DNA of 64,000 bases, taken from the NCBI RefSeq assembly GCF_000499845.2, contig NC_023749.2:43775608-43839607 (forward strand), written 5' to 3'. Below the pieces are notes generated by a model, which was given only the letters and a program-made list of their open reading frames with translations, made no database searches and was not told the origin of the DNA. The stretch comes from Phaseolus vulgaris (taxonomy: Eukaryota; Streptophyta; Magnoliopsida; Fabales; Fabaceae). Position numbers and translations under genes: made by a program. This document shows positions 44,001-56,539 of this stretch, piece after piece. Position 1 is the stretch's first letter; the number at the start of each line of letters is the position of its first letter.

Positions 44001-44809
44001 GATTTATTTACCAAAAAATAAACCCATAATAAATTGTTAAAAATGAGACAAAATCAAGAACTCAGATTACAAAAGGAAAGGGCTCAAAAGCTTATACTAT
44101 ATTTATTACTCAAAACAAAAACACAAACACAAACACATAGTGTGCACTCTAAGAGACATTTAACAAATACGTATGTATATGGGGGAAAATCTAGAATTAT
44201 GTGACAATTGAAACAAAAGTAGAAAATACCAATGACAAAACAAACTTAGAAACATAAAACCTCACCTAATTGCACACAAAAACACTTAAGAAAAATACCC
44301 AAATTTTAACAAAACCGAAAATCATCAAACAAACTTATAGGTTTTGTTACAAATTCAATAAGGAACACAATGACACATCAAAACTTGAAAATTGATAACT
44401 CTACAACAATTAAAATATGAAAAACCATACCAAATATGAAGAACATGAAGAACAACCCATGAAACAACAAAAAACAATAAAAATAATTGGTGAAAACTCA
44501 AAATAAACGGTGGAAATAGAAAATAGATGGTGTAAAGTACAAAACAATGAAGAACATGACAAGATATGTTTTGGCCATACTCAAACACTCAAGAAAAAGA
44601 ATAACAATATTTGATATTAAGACTTATCTAGCTTGTAGCCTTGCTCTGAAATACATGATGCAATCCTTTTTGAGTGTTGGGTGGAATTGATGGGAGTTAG
44701 CGAAAGATTTATAGATTTTTGGAATAAGAAAACATGAGAGAAGATTTATATCATATTAAAAGAATTTTTTTACTTAAATGAAATGTTTTTTGAATTTTTG
44801 AAAAAACCA
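41014..44809. other. Unassigned region between two copies of a 150-bp segment
   Basis: It is mostly AT-rich and noncoding. The segment at about 41452-41600 recurs at 44812-44962 (CACTGCCTCCAAACCAAGC-like, then CATGGAAGCAACT). On the minus strand near 44635-44655 the bases TATTTCAGAGCAAGG resemble a worn initiator-tRNA primer site, which hints at a minus-strand LTR element without coding capacity. Nothing more can be claimed. Confidence 0.3.
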
Positions 44810-44962
44810 TGAAATGGTTCTCTACTTCTCCAAATTTGTATGTGAAACTACCTGCCCCGATTTACTTCCTTCATTCAATTCACATATTCCACTGCCTCCA
44901 AACCAAGCTTTGTTTGGTTCAATTTTCTTGGAATTCCATGGAAGCAACTTGCCTTCCATCAC

Positions 44963-45361
44963 TATGGCTAACCAAAAATAGTAATATATTTCAAAGTGAA
45001 GTAGAGATATGATTCACATTTTTTGTGAAGGGAATGCATGTGTTGACAACCTTGCTATCTTAGGATTTATTCATAGGGAACAACTTCATTGGTATAATAG
45101 GCTTCCACCTAGTCTTTTCTTAGAATTCTCTATTAATAGTTATAGATTACCTAAGTATCGCTTTTCATAGATTTCTTTATATATGGGTTTTGGTCTAGTC
45201 CCCCATATTTGCTTGTATTTTCTTTCTTTCTTTTTCCCCTTTTTTAATGATACTTTTTTTCATGTGGTGATAGATGATTTTGATAATTGAGGTGCCAGCC
45301 TAGCTGAGATTTTAATTTTCATAATAATGCCTAACATGAGAGCTTTTATAAAAAAAAAATA
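44963..45361 (+). mobile_element. 5'-truncated LINE: RNase H end of ORF2, 3' UTR and poly(A)
   Basis: A plus frame near 45010-45167 reads CEGNACVDNLAILGF, HWYNRLPP and YRLPKYRF then stop, the C-terminal RNase H tail of plant L1-type ORF2 proteins. The 3' UTR that follows contains TGAGGTGCCAGCCTAGCTGAG and AATAATGCCTAACATGAGAGC and ends in TTTTATAAAAAAAAAA. It starts right after the repeated 150-bp segment, which suggests that it inserted there. It is a dead fragment of a type created by target-primed reverse transcription. Confidence 0.7.
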
Positions 45362-45644
45362 GAGATATGATAATTTTGAGGTGCATAGGTGATAGTTAAT
45401 AAATATAATAGATAAAATATAAATAATATAAGTAGTGAGATTAAAACTTGATGAAAAAAAAATGAAGGTACAATATGCTATAGAATGAGGGTTGAATAAA
45501 GTCTGAACTCAATTTGAGTACCTGAAAAAATTATCAAAGAAAATATAATATCTAATAGATAAAATATAGGGAGAGAGAGAATTACACACAAAATTTATAC
45601 TGGTTCACACAAGACTAGGGCAACGTCCACTCCTCTCAAGCAAT
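45362..45644. other. Short unassigned AT-rich stretch
   Basis: No gene is seen. An ATTTATACTGGTTCACACAAGACTAGG segment near 45593 resembles the ends of some copia LTRs, but I could not place it. Confidence 0.25.
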
Positions 45645-48600
45645 TGATAAAGTGTCATTATTAAGTGACATATTATGCAAAAAGTTAGACATTTATGGAT
45701 TTCAGTTGTTGATTAAGCTATGACTCAACCCTAATTTGGAAAATTAGAATTTAATAATATATTTTTGGAGTTATGAGATTAATAGAATTATTTATTCCCA
45801 ATTTTGTGTTATTTTCAAGAATTTAAGGAGAATTTAAGGAGAGATGAAGCAAAGGGATAAATTATTAATAAAGATGTCATTTAGCTCAAGCCCAATTACA
45901 TTAAATAAGGGTGTAAGGCGGAGAGAAAGGAGAGAGTAAACGTTAGGAGGTAGTCGTCAAGGAGAAACACTCTAGATCTTTTTCTTTTTCTTTTTCTTTC
46001 CATCATCTTTTGTTGCATGTAATGGCTACCATGAGTGGCTAATTCGTTTTCTTTGGGATTGAATGTAATGATTTCAAACTCCTATGTATTGAGGTGATAT
46101 TTATGTATACATTCTCCTCTTATTTGATATTTTTATTTTCATTTTATGCTTAAAGCTTGGATTTTTATTTTTGATTTAGATCTTTGGAATTGACCAGGAA
46201 GTATTTCTGATGATCTGTGAGAAAGATTAACTTCAATCCCTATTCTATCAATCAACTTTTCATAATAATTTACTCTGTTTTTATTTAAATTACAAACCAT
46301 TTTTCTTTAAACAATACTCATATATACCTTATTTTATTCCACAAGGAGTTAAATAAGAGAAAGAGTTTGTGCCAGAATATGTGGAAAAGAAACTCACTAC
46401 CAATAAAGTATCTACATCAGGCCTAAAGGAGGATGGTAAGGTTCACCAGGACACAAGTAAAATGAAAGATGAGTTTATATTTAGTAACTCTAAGGTAAAA
46501 CTCCTCCCTAGAAGATTAAAGACAAAATGGTCAAGTTTGTGGGCTGTCAAGGAATTGGAACTATTGAACTTGAAAGTCCACACTCTAAAAGAATTAAAGT
46601 TGTAACCAGGAAAATGTTGCAATAAAGGGCTCATCCACCGTGAAGCTATATGACGTTAAACAAGTGCTTTCTGGGAGGCAACCCAATGTCTTTTCATGTT
46701 TGGTTATGTTTAATTTTTTATTTTATTTTTATTTTTTGCTTTTGTTTTAGTATGTTTACTTTAAGTTTTCTTGCATTAATCTTTTGGTTTTGGATCGTAT
46801 GTTGCATGACTTTGGGAAATGTATTCTTTTCTTAGGGGACATGTGCAGATCACGTTGATAATTATTTTAATACAACTACAGATGATGAATTTAACACAAA
46901 GTTAGATGAGCTACTTGGAGGAGATTGATTAAAAGTTGAAATGGTTTTGTCATTCTAAGTTTTATTTTTCTTATTTGGTAGTTTTATTTTTAGAAATGGA
47001 ATAGTATGTCATAATTTGTATTATGTCTTAATTTGTAGGGGATTATAAATTACACCTTGTGTTTAAAAATTAGAATAGTGTAGTGATCTAGACAGGGGTT
47101 GAAAACGAAAATATGTTGAATCCATATCCAAAGTTAGTTGAGATTTTTTGTAAGAAAATTGAACAGGATAAGTAGTTGGAACAGTGAATGGCAAGCAAGT
47201 ATGGAACTAGACTAATTAAACCAAGTGAGTTTGTGAATATTAAACAGTTTGAGAGTTTCATTAATGAATTGACAATTGTTGTTGTCAGATTTTTTTTTAT
47301 TTTTTTTTTATTTATAGAAGAACATGGAAATGATTAAGGCATTTTTGTGTAAAGTTCAAATTGGAAAAGTCATGGCCAAATAGTCAACATTTGTTCAAAT
47401 TGACAAAAAAAAAATTGTGATAACCTTTTTGAGCCAAGAATTTTTCATTGTACCCTAAACCTTAAATGTTATATCTTCCTACCTTTTAGCATACTTAGGG
47501 AAAGGGAACATAGGTGCAATGTAAATAAAGGAAAAGGGGAATGGTTGGTGTTGATTATTATAATTCAAAAATGAAAAAAAAAATGTTAATTGATTCATCT
47601 TGCTGAAGAATATGGAACTAAGAAAGAAGTGAATCACATGAAAGAAAAGAAAATGGGTGAATTATTAAATTCATAGAATTCGTGATTGGATAGCAAAAAT
47701 AAAGTTGTACTAAATTTTAGATATGTTCTCCTTCTATTGAAGCGTGCATTTTGTTATTTGTAAAAACCAATAATTTTTGGAACCTAACCTCATTACAACC
47801 CTGTAAAATACCTTAATATTCGTATTTCTAATATGATTTTGATATGAAAGGAAACTTTAATTTGTTAAGACTCAGTGGAAATTGAGAGAAAACATTGACT
47901 TGTGAGAATGTGAGAAAAAACTCCTTAATAAAATTGTCATTTTAGTATTATAGTTGTTTATCCTGGAAATTTATTGCATTTATATCTTGCTACATTTGGA
48001 GTTGGAACCATTACAAGTTTCTATTTAATCTATTGTCCGGTGAATGAAGTTGTTTTGGCAACTAAACCATGGTCTGCTTTATCTGGATTTATTCATTTTG
48101 CTTGAGGACAAGCAAGACTCTATGTTGGAGGGAGTTGATAAGTGTCATTATTTAGTGAAATTCAATGCAAAAAGTTGGACATTTATTGATTTAAATTGTT
48201 GATTAAACTATGACTCAACCCTAATTTAAAAAATTAGGATTTAATAATATATTTTGGAGTTATGATATTAATATAATTATTTATTCCCAACTTTGTGTTA
48301 TGTTTAGGAATTTAAGGAAAGATGAAACAAAGGGATATATTATGAATAAAGATGTCACTTAGCCCAAGTCCAATTAGGTTAAATAAGGGCGTAAGGTAGA
48401 GAGAAATGAGAGAGGAAACCTTAGGAGGCAGTCGTAAAGGAGAAATGCTTTGGATCTTCTTCTTTTGCTTTCCATCATCTTCTGGTAGATATAATGGCTA
48501 CCATGAGTGATTAACTCCTTTCCTTTGGGATTGAATGTAATAATTTCAAACTCCTATGTATTGAGGTGATATTTATGTATAACATTCTACTCTTATTTGA

Positions 48601-48898
48601 TATTGTTATTTTCATTTTGTGCTTAAAAATACAAATGAGTGAGAAAGATTAATTTCAATCCCAATTCTATCAATCAACTTTTCATAATAATTTACTTCGT
48701 TTTTATTTAAATTACAAACCAAATTTATTTAAACAATACTCATATACCTTCTTGAATCAATTTACTATACACATTTCAATATCTAGTGAATGCTACACAT
48801 TAATATTTTAATAGAATTGTTCTTTGTGGGTTCGATACCCATCTTTTAAGACAAATAATTCCTTTTGACTCGATACACTTGCCGAATTAATTTTGTCA
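45645..48898 (+). mobile_element. Athila-like gypsy deletion derivative with two LTRs
   Basis: The right LTR (48136-48898, 763 bp) begins TGATAAGTGTC and ends TTTTGTCA, with the purine tract GGAGGGAG just before it. The left LTR (from 45645, TGATAAAGTGTC) matches to about 46335 and then jumps straight into a piece of integrase. One deletion therefore removed the LTR's U5, the primer site, gag and nearly all pol. The internal 3' region has the GCTTGAGGACAAGCAAG segment common in Athila/Diaspora-like elements. No target duplication was found. Confidence 0.7.
46369..46605 (+). pseudogene. Integrase C-terminal fragment, Athila-like
   Basis: The 78-codon frame includes FSNSKVKLLPRRLKTKWSSL, like the [21 protein letters not shown] end of gypsy integrases, and is followed downstream by GACGTTAAACAAGTGCTTTCTGGGAGGCAACCC (46652-46684), the DVKQ-x-L-x-GRQP tail usual in Athila relatives. 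It has no catalytic core. Confidence 0.6.
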
Positions 48899-51800
48899 CT
48901 TTCTTTCTTCTTGAATGTAGTAGACGTTTGATAAGGAAACTTTAGTTTTGTCAATATCTGTGTCATTTGACATTTGCATCAATGTGCTTTGAATTCCTTC
49001 TATATTTGTGGCTGTTGAACGTTGAAGATATATCTGGAAAAGCTTGAATCACATTCTCCACTTCTTTACCACATACTCGTTCTTTCAAATAACTTTCTTA
49101 ACTTAATGAATGATAATGTTTGTGCTTGATCTATTTGAATTTGATTCTTCGTACACGTTTTACTACATATCTTCCATTCTTGTATCAAATGCTGAATTTA
49201 GAATGTTTTGATTTGATCCTTGAATACATATTTGTCACATGATTGCTTTCACACTAAATTTATTGCGTGTCTTTTTTCTAAGCAATGACTACATGAAATT
49301 TTAATGCTTGATTGCACAAATCTCGTTTATCAACTTCATGGTTTCCTTAATCAGGCATTGAGTATGGAAACTTTGGATATTGACTTTGTGTGCGTCTTTA
49401 TGTTCCTAAAACACATTTAGAAACATTTTTTGAATATCAACAATTAATATAATCTTTATATTAAAGCATGGGTATCACTGAAAAATAATATCTTTGAATT
49501 AGCAAGTACTTCTGTTCTCAGATCTTCTAGTAAATGTTAAATGTACTTTCAAATAGTTTCCAAGTTAACATAAGATCTAAGTATTGAAGTATAATTAGAT
49601 TTAATTCCTTAAAATGTTTTTTCAAATAGCCTTTTAATCCAGTGAAGATCTGTGCTCTATATTTTGAAAACTTTCTAGTTAAAACACTTTTTATTCAAAA
49701 AAAAATTTATATCAAAACATGTTTAGAAAACATTCAGGAATAAATATACAATGTAAATGTTGAGTTTGGAAACTTCCCTTTCAAATGATTGTTCAATGCA
49801 TGATCGCCTGTCATGTATGACTTGAGTATCGTCTGACATGTTGCAGAGCTTTCATCATCTATTAAGTTTGTTAGTTTCCTCTATGCATTGAGTATGGTCC
49901 ATTGACTCATTCTATTAACATTGTCTATTGTGCTTTATGAGACCTTTGCATAGTTCTTTCATGTTTGAACATCGCCTGATGCTTTCAACTAAGATGATGT
50001 TCACTCTTGTCATCTTCTATCATGGATATATTATATTTGACAATGTCAAATACTTGGGTAACGTCATCTTTATCTTTCTTGGACAACATATGTTGTTTTG
50101 GTAACTTTTGCACTCTTAATATTGTTGTTAGAAATCATAGCACATCTTTTTAGTTTTCAATTATCATCAAAACATACTTGAGTCTCTTATCACGAGATCG
50201 CCTAGTGAGTTTAGGGTTTAGGGTTTCATCTAAGACTGACTGGATTATCTAGTCTTAAAAAAAGGAGACATTTTCTATTTAAAACAAGTGTTGGGATTGA
50301 ATCAATTTGTAAATCTCTTTGGTCAATGTTACTTACAAAAGCTATGTTTTTCAAGTTCATTATTCCTTATGGAAAAACCAAGTTTATCCTTTAATCATGG
50401 TTATCTATAACAACAAACTATAATAATCAATTCCTTGACTTACAATAGCGTGCTTCTGCATTAAGATTAAATAGTTCAAGCCAAACATTCAATTTTATCC
50501 CTAAACATTGACTTATTTGGTTAATTTGAAAGAGTTCAGAAAATGATCGTGTTTCCCCACATTATTCAAGTTCTAAAGGCATGAATGGTGATTTCTAACA
50601 TATCAAGCATTAAGCATTTTAATCAAATCAAATGAATTGAAACATGCAAGCATTCATAAATAATAAAAGCTAAGAGGTATTAAATTTTTCTCCAATCCCA
50701 ACAAGATATATTTAGTTACTCATGATAAAGCTTACAAAGGAACTCATGAATGAGTAGCTAGCAAGAAAGAACATTTAGCCTTGAATGTTGCATGTAAGTT
50801 GAGGTTGTTCTCTTCTGCCTTAAGTTACACCCATGTTTCAACCTTCTACTTATGAACTAGAATCCCTATTTATAGATTTCAGTGATGGGTTTCCTCATAT
50901 ATGTCATTCGCTCAACGCATAGCCAATCCTCTCACCGAATTGACTTTCTTTATCTTGAAGAAACCTTTTGGCTCAAAGCTTAATCTAAGCTCAATAAATT
51001 TATACCTTTCTTAATCTTTAAGGATTCTTTTGGCTTCGCTTCAAGCCTAACTTCAACAAGTTTAGCTTTCTTAAGCTTGAAGAATTCTTTTGGCTCTAAA
51101 TTCACTCCAAGCCTTACTCCAGCGAAATAGACTTTCTTAACTTTGAAGAAATCTTTTTAGCTCTGAATTTTCTACAAGAAAATACCAGAAAAAATGGACT
51201 TTTTTAGGCTTGGAGGACTATTTTTGCTCAAAGCTTTCTCAAATGCACTCAGCAACCCAAAACTCTAGGTTTGGTCCTTCTCTAGCGTAGATTCGCTTAG
51301 TGATTTCCTAGTGCTTAGCGCTTGAGGGTTCTTTCTTTTAATGCTCCCTGTCACAAATTCACTTAGTCCTTGATGCATGTACTAAACGAATTGGTAATTC
51401 TGTTATTCCTTTGTTTTGTTGTTATTTTCTTTAACTTTCTACAAGATTCCATCAAATGTTGCATACCCTTATCTCTAATTAGATCAAGCATGATATTTTG
51501 TGGGAAAAACTCTTTTCATAATATTTTCCATGCAACTCATTCATTTTTTATTCCTAATTTGATATGAAAATCAAGAAGATTTGCCACTTATCAATAGTCT
51601 GAAAGAAGTTTCTACCTCTACGAGTGAGCAAAAAATGGGAAAGTCCAAGTCACTTCTGTGAATCAAAACAGGATAAGAAATTTTGAGAAGAAGAATAAGA
51701 TAATAAAATATAAAATATCTTAGAAATATAATTAAAATCAAATCATCCGCGAAGATACCAAGAATCAAAGTTGGAAATAAAAATCCGAGAATTCTAGAAA

Positions 51801-53600
51801 CTTGGAAACTGAAAAATTGTCAACAAAATCTAAATCAAAATATTTTTCTGAGATCCATGGAGCATAAAAAGATGTAAGCTTTAAGGAGAAATCATCAAGC
51901 TTTACAGCGATGTTCAAAAAATAAAGCATTAGGGTTTTCTTAGTTTTCTTATTTTCTTCTTTGTAATTTTTTTGTTTTGCCTTCACATGGAAGACTAAAC
52001 TCATTTGGTTTAATTCTCTTTTAATTTTACAATTAGTTTTAATGTTTTGTGTTATTAAATTTTTGTTCTTCAATATCTTATTACATTAAAATGTCTAGTC
52101 TTTTTCTGATTTTAATAGCTATTTTAGGAATTTATTTAACACATGTTCATAATTCAATTTTTTCTTTAATTAGACTCTTATTTGGTTTTCTGCACAATCT
52201 TTTGGACATATGATTCAAGAGGTAAAAGATTAAAAACCTTATGAGTAGACGCTTGGAGACGAGTAAGGTACTAAATAAATTAGTGGACACATGTTTCATT
52301 AATAATGAGATTCGATTGTCTTTGCCTAACTCCTGTCAATTCAATTCTATTTAGATGATTGAATAAAGATTGAATGAATAATATATTTATCAACTGATGA
52401 AGAATTCGTTGTTGGAAAATCTTCAGAGTCAACTTGCTACCTTTAACTATTTTATAATCTCTACTTTATTTTTCTGCTCAACAATCTCAATCGCTCACCC
52501 CCCCCCCCTTTTTTCTTTTATTGTTATTGCTAATTTTTATTTCTTGCATATACATTTTGAATACTAATTTACTAATTGGGGTCATCTAACTTTATCTATA
52601 TTATATTATCTCTTTGGTGTTAGAGGGTCTAGCATTGTGTTAGACTGTGTCCACTAAAATCATTTTAATTTGACTGCTAAATGACAACTATCAATCTTCC
52701 ATCACTTATACATATATAAATATGACTCCATGCCCCCTTGTACACTCACCTTGAAATTGCATGAGAATTGTACTAGCATTATGCATTTTTCTTGTTCTTT
52801 TAAGGTCATTATAACATGAGAGTAATCTTTTACTAATTCTTCTCCAAGTAACCTTGCTAAGTTTCTTTTGAGACTTGGAGTGTTCAAACAATTTTTCTTC
52901 TATTGCTTGAAGATGCTTCCATAAAAAACATAATGCAAGTTCTACTTACCCCTTTTCTTTTTATATTACATGTTACTTAATTGTAACTAATATTGTTCAC
53001 CTGAAGGTAATAAACTTCTCTATTTTTGCTTCATCAAGATTTAAGTTCCATTAGTACGTAACTTTTTAAGGGTTGGATAAATTTGTTTCACTCACATTTA
53101 ATTTTATGCAAATTTGAAAGTAATTGACAAAGGATATTTGCATAGTGAGGTAAACAAAACCAAAATCAGGATAAAACCTCATGATTGGTTTAGTGTGACT
53201 AATTTGAAATACTAGGGACAAAAGTTTAGTCTCTCTGTAATTTCATAAGAACTTAACTACAATCAATAAATGAGATTAACTGCAATAATTAGACCCTAAA
53301 CCTTTAAGATAACATATGTAAGAACATAAGTAGGTTGACAATTGTACTTGTATAAGACCTAGATAGTATATGTTATTGGTTGAACAATTGATGCTTGTCC
53401 CTCAATCATTCCTCTGACGATCAAGTAAGCGCTCTGTATGAGAGTGGGTAATATATTGATAAAAATACTTATTCTTGTATAATAATGCTCATTTATAGTG
53501 TTTATAATGGGTTATCTCGTTTATACGTCGTATTATGAGTATCTTTTCTAAAATGGCATTACCTAATTTATCGCGTATCTCCTTATTTTACTTTGGTTCA
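48899..53600. other. Unassigned AT-rich region
   Basis: I find no gene, RNA gene or LTR pair in these 4.7 kb. Open frames are under 105 codons and low complexity (51765-52073 minus is Lys/Asn-rich). A C homopolymer (about 52498-52508) runs into T-rich sequence. A repeated CTTTCTTAA(G/C)(C/T)TTGAAGAA(A/T) motif occurs about every 60-70 bp between 50945 and 51215. Confidence 0.3.
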
Positions 53601-53946
53601 TTAACTCTATGCGGTCGAGCGACCTTTGATATTGGGTGATGTGGTTCTTCCACCGGTAGACTAGTTTCCCAGACTAAAGGAAAACCTTCTAGAAGAGTCT
53701 AGACATGATGGTTTGTTGTATCGAGGTTGGAAGGGACAATTTTGATCATTAATTACTGCAGTGTCAGGGTTGATTGGACGTGTACTCATCAACATTTTGT
53801 TTCATGTTTAACCTAATATTCCGATCTGATAAGATCTAACGGTTCAATTGGTCGTGTTGTTTCGAGTTGAATCATTCAGACTCGTTAGATCAAAGGATAT
53901 CTAACTGTTCAGTGAAAGACGACGTTTCGTTGTCTCGTGGTAGGGT

Positions 53947-53962
53947 CTCTATAAAAAGCAGT
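53947..53962 (+). promoter_or_regulatory. TATA-like box before the Tat IV antisense gene
   Basis: GTCTCTATAAAAAGCAG lies about 120 bp upstream of the antisense ATG at 54074, followed by a pyrimidine-rich leader (CTTTGCTTATTCTCTCCAAC). It suggests a dedicated promoter on the antisense strand. Confidence 0.45.
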
Positions 53963-54073
53963 TCATTTCAAAAAAATTTACACTTTGCTTATTCTCTCCA
54001 ACTCCAATACTAAGTGATATTACGAGTGTCGAACTGTGACGAGGTGTTTTCCACTTTCTTTGAAAGGTTATTC

Positions 54074-55860
54074 ATGTCTTCTTTTGAGTCTTTGCCTTCT
54101 CCATCTTCTTCTACATCCTCTGGGGAGTTTTAGTTGCTCTAAGTGAGGTTAGGGGTGAGTTGGTTGGTTCTAGTAAGGCGATCGACCCTTCTAGTTGACC
54201 TTCTCCTAATTCAGGTTATGAGTGGGTAGATCCTCATGTTGTTAAGCAAATTACCCAATTTTGGGGTCTATATGTTGTTAATGAGTAAATCACCAGGGTC
54301 ACCATGTTAAAATCTGACTCACTGCAAGATGTGGTTACAAATGTTAGTTGTAGCCTGATGAGGCCCAAGGAGAGAGGGCGCTTACCCATGATGAAGACCA
54401 AGCCCAACACATGACCTCAGCATCCATACCTCAAAGGATTACTAGGACAGAGCACAGACTCTAGGTGTTGAGCATCAATTGGTCTCTCATTTTGTAATTT
54501 CCGTAGAGTAGGTTTATATAGCATAATTAGGAGGTGAAGACATAAGAATGAGTTCAACACCCTAGCTGCAGCATATTATGCTTCTTCCCTTTCTACCCTC
54601 TTTTCTTCTTTTCTAAGGTTCCTAAATCTATAAATAGGAGACCCCCCCCTTTTGTAAACACAAGTTGAAATTATAGTAAAGAAATTCTGCACAATTTTTG
54701 TGTGAGTTGTGAGTGAGTGTTCTCCTCCAAAATTGGTCTTATCTTGTGAGATATGAAGCTCTTAAGTGGCGGCCTCCTTTCACTCATCTTGGTGATTCCA
54801 TCCCATCAAGAGGCGTGATTCCTCCTTGCTTCACCATCCATAAGTTCTTCTTTCAGCATCTCTTCCATTAATCCATTTCCAATCCTTTCTATCATAAACA
54901 TGTTCTTAGTTTTGTCTCTTTGAATTCCATTTGGTCCATTCTTTGCTCTTATATTGCTTGTTCAATTTTTGCACCATATTTGTCATCATATTCACCATAT
55001 AATTGTGTTTTCCTTTTGCCTTTGTGAAATGAACCTTCACATCTACTTAACCACTTGGTTAAGTTAATGTCCAGTGGGGATTTTCCTTAGGTTTTCACTT
55101 TTTAATTGAGTTAAAATCTCAATCATAAATATTAAAGTGTCACCTAGTGATCAATCCTAAAATCAACTCACATCATAGCCCTTCTGAACGTGTTTATCAC
55201 AGTTGAGAAAATGCTCCTCAATACTTTATTTATGTTTATACTTGTCTTTTCATTGACCTTCATATCACCCTTCCTTTTGATGAGTTTACGATGGGGGTCC
55301 TTAGGATTCTCAATGTAGCTCTCCATCCTCACCCTTGAGCTGCATTACAAGCCTTTTGACTTATTTGCGATTTATTTCAACTAAGGTCGTCCCCTCACTC
55401 TTTTCTTTTTTATTATAACTTTGTCCAACTTATCACGTGGGTTGGCATTCTTTATTCAGTCACACGGGCAGTATTCTTTTCGCCCCCTTTACCTTTTCAT
55501 ATAAAAACTTCAATGGTAGATATTTTAAACTTTTTGTAGAACTGGACAGTAAACCTTACTTTTACGATGTCGAGGGAAAACCAAAATTTCCTTTCTATTG
55601 GAGTCGATCTCCTACCCGATACAAGTCCTATTGAGGTCTTCTATGACTTCGCAAGATAAAGAATTTTTTATATTTTTGATCAATCGTCCCATCGTTGGGT
55701 GGATTTTTATGGTATGTAGAATTTGTACTTGCTTTATTTTTCTAGGTTTATTGATTGTGCTTAATTTAATGTTTGTTTGTAGGCATAATGGCTTAAACCG
55801 ACCCCGAGGCAATAAACATAATGAAACAACTACGCAGGCAGGTGGCTAGCCGGTAAAGGC
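54074..55860 (+). pseudogene. Tat IV antisense gene (Transposase_28-like), split by a solo LTR
   Basis: The ATG is at 54074, followed by a Ser/Pro-rich start (SSFESLPSPSSSTSS). Pieces of the domain appear in several frames: LHITLPFDEFTMGVLRILNV (about 55263-55320, equal to the RLPFxxFERALLTEINV block), then the NFNGRYFKLF stretch at about 55510 (FKGKFFKV block) and FYWSR. A solo LTR interrupts at 54356-55175. A predicted intron (55712-55782, GTATGT...TTTGTAG) lies near the equivalent place to the Tat I coding intron. Stops and frameshifts are frequent. Confidence 0.65.
54356..55175 (+). mobile_element. Solo LTR, family S, inside the Tat IV antisense gene
   Basis: The LTR is 820 bp, begins TGATGAGGCCC and ends AATCAACTCACATCA. 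The perfect 5-bp duplication is TAGCC (54351-54355 and 55176-55180). The TATA box (CTATAAATAGG) is near 54630. It shares the AGTGGCGGCCTCC block and ends with the copies at 1326 and 25170. Confidence 0.88.
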
Positions 55861-56104
55861 GCTCACTAGAGCTAGTAGGCTTGTCTTTCGACTGACTGTA
55901 TACTTACCTTTCTCTTTCGCGTAAAATTGGATACGCTTAACATTTGATAAATTGAATTTCGACCAACCATATGTTTTTCTTTTGATGTGCGCTTTTGATT
56001 TTGAACACGCTTATCATTTGATATGTTGCATTACTTAGAGTAGTTCCTTTTTTATGGTCCGACCAACCTTGCCAAAGTTTTTAAAACTTGTTTGTTGAGT
56101 TAAG

Positions 56105-56345
56105 CAATCGGTAGGGATTGTCGTTTTAGACAAAGCTTCCTTACCCAAGCTGATTGTGTGTAGTTTTTCACTATTCGAGAGGGATTGTCACGTTAGGGCA
56201 AAGCTTCCTTAGTCAAAGTGTAATGATTTTTGGGCATTAGGAAGAATTGCCATTTTTTGTCAAAGCTTCCTTGACTATGCCTTCAAAGTAAATTGTACAT
56301 GCGTTTGGGAGGGATTGTCGTTTTAGGCAAAGCTTCCTTAACTGA
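56105..56345. repeat. Tandem repeats of Tat IV
   Basis: Four diverged units of about 65-67 bp (starting near 56114, 56181, 56245, 56311) each hold GGGATTGTCGTTTTAG-like and CAAAGCTTCCTTA words. They lie between the end of pol and the antisense gene, the same place as in Tat I and Tat V, but are unrelated in sequence. Confidence 0.75.
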
Positions 56346-56539
56346 ACAGCACTCGGTATTTATCTTTGCTAAAAAAAATAAGTTTGTAAGTAATAACCAC
56401 TCTTCGAGATAAAACAACTGAGTGAGGAAAGAGTGCATATTTCATCGTTTATTAACTATAATAAAATTTGATATGAGTGATATTCCACGTCCGCGGTACA
56501 GTTTTTCCTAAAAGAAATTCGAAGTAATAAGTTTTGGTA

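Noticed and set aside
46369..46605. Small host gene
   Set aside because: The residues match the C-terminal end of gypsy integrase, and the context is between two LTRs.
45640..48903. Target duplication for the Athila-like derivative
   Set aside because: GCAAT before 45645 and CTTTC after 48898 do not match. The left LTR is deleted and the ends may have rearranged.
52498..52510. C homopolymer as a functional tract
   Set aside because: It is short and isolated and may even be a sequencing artefact. Nothing around it supports a role.
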